A DNA stretch of 15,143 bases from Adhaeribacter sp. (GTDB lineage: Bacteria > Bacteroidota > Bacteroidia > Cytophagales > Hymenobacteraceae). The stretch covers positions 1-15,143 of the forward strand of contig JAQBNV010000055.1 in assembly GCA_028288395.1 (NCBI GenBank), written 5' to 3'. The notes beneath the pieces are model-generated. The model searched no databases, was not told the origin of the DNA, and saw nothing but the letters and a program-made list of their open reading frames with translations. The position numbers and the translations under genes are program-made. Positions 14,553 to 15,143 of the stretch are shown piece by piece. Position 1 is the stretch's first letter; each line of letters starts with the position of its first letter.

Positions 14553-15143
14553 TTATACCAGCGGCGAAGCATTGATGCCTTTGGTAGCCGGTGCTATCGT
14601 TTCTTCTTTTACCTGATGTGCGGTTTTAGCATTATCGGGTAAGGTTATAAACTTAGTTAAAACTGCGCTCAGCAAATAAAGTCCGGCTAAAATCCAAACT
14701 ACCCCTTCATCGCCAACCAAACCAATAAATACACCCACAATGGCTGGTCCGAGGAACACCGGTAAGCCAGCGCCTAAATTTAAAATTGCCATGGCGGCAC
14801 CTTTATCTTTTTTTACCAGCGAAGGCACCAACGCCGAAAGCGGCACATAACCGGCCAGTAAAGCGCCCCATAAAACACCGGCCATTAAAACTACCCAGAA
14901 ATTATTACCGACCAGCTGCGGCGTATAAAAAAATAATAAGGTGGACACAGCGCATCCTACCCCGCCGAACCACATAACGGTATTGCGCCAGCCCATCTGG
15001 TCGCCCACAAAACCAAAGATCAAGTTGAAGGCAATATTGGCCGTGAAAATAGTACCCCAGATTTGCAGCCACTCGGTTGTAGAAAAACCGTGCGCCGCCA
15101 TATAAGTGGGCAAAAAGACCGGAAAAGCAAACTGAGCTGTGGT
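14553..15143 (-). CDS. MFS permease, RbtT/DalT/CsbX polyol-transporter-like, C-terminal half
   Basis: Only the last 196 residues are present; the frame is open to the window edge, so the start lies beyond it. About five to six hydrophobic helices are visible (for example around GTIFTANIAFNLIFGFVGD, NTVMWFGGVGCAVSTLLFFY, FWVVLMAGVLWGALLAGYVPLSALV, AMAILNLGAGLPVFLGPAIVGVFIGLV and VVWILAGLYLLSAVLTKFITL), matching transmembrane helices 7-12 of the major facilitator superfamily. The segments GDQMGWRNTVMWFGGVGC and PLSALVPSLVKKDKGAAMAILNLGAGLPVF recall the ribitol/D-arabitol permease group. It should be an inner-membrane importer driven by the proton gradient. First visible gene of the operon with the dehydrogenase and two kinases, it points to a polyol or similar small uncharged substrate. 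Substrate assignment is tentative. Confidence 0.82.
   Translation of the reverse strand, partial: TTAQFAFPVFLPTYMAAHGFSTTEWLQIWGTIFTANIAFNLIFGFVGDQMGWRNTVMWFGGVGCAVSTLLFFYTPQLVGNNFWVVLMAGVLWGALLAGYVPLSALVPSLVKKDKGAAMAILNLGAGLPVFLGPAIVGVFIGLVGDEGVVWILAGLYLLSAVLTKFITLPDNAKTAHQVKEETIAPATKGINASPLV

Noticed and set aside
1..15143. tRNA, rRNA, CRISPR array, insertion sequence, integron or prophage features
   Set aside because: No regularly spaced repeats, transposase or integrase motifs, or recognisable RNA gene patterns were seen on either strand.

Overview
The window looks like chromosome of a Bacteroidota bacterium, most likely a cytophagalean close to Hymenobacteraceae/Adhaeribacter. That placement is an inference. 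It rests on the protein families present (a secreted DUF1080 protein, an exo-sialidase relic, secreted calcineurin-like and GDPD enzymes), moderate GC, AT-rich intergenic gaps and mostly weak Shine-Dalgarno signals. No rRNA, tRNA, CRISPR array, transposase or phage gene was seen.

Left part (1-3132, plus strand): an unassigned leader is followed by a broken sialidase gene with an in-frame stop and a missing middle section. Next come a secreted TPR-repeat protein closed by a near-perfect hairpin terminator, and a secreted DUF1080 (3-keto-disaccharide hydrolase family) protein, also followed by a hairpin.

Middle part (3151-7575, plus strand): an SDR dehydrogenase, a fumarylacetoacetate-hydrolase-family enzyme and an amidohydrolase-2 lactonase. 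Together these resemble three steps of the non-phosphorylative L-fucose/L-rhamnose route (lactone to sugar acid, then 2-keto-3-deoxy acid oxidation, then diketo acid cleavage to pyruvate and lactate). A sugar dehydrogenase, a sugar-acid dehydratase and a transporter are not in the window. A secreted purple-acid-phosphatase-like metallophosphoesterase sits inside the set, 3 bases before the lactonase.

Right part, minus strand: a secreted calcineurin-like phosphoesterase (7602-8675) converges with the lactonase and lies downstream of a secreted glycerophosphodiester phosphodiesterase (8836-9816).

From the right edge down to 9946 runs a compact operon: an RbtT/DalT/CsbX-like polyol permease (cut by the window edge), a D-2-hydroxyacid dehydrogenase, an autoinducer-2-kinase-like FGGY kinase, a second and different FGGY kinase of D-ribulokinase-like type, and a histidine (phosphoglycerate-mutase fold) phosphatase. 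The last four genes are packed with a 7-base gap, a 4-base ATGA overlap and an 8-base overlap. This looks like an uncharacterised uptake and phosphorylation pathway for a small polyol, ketose or hydroxy-acid, and it is the best candidate for a new system here.
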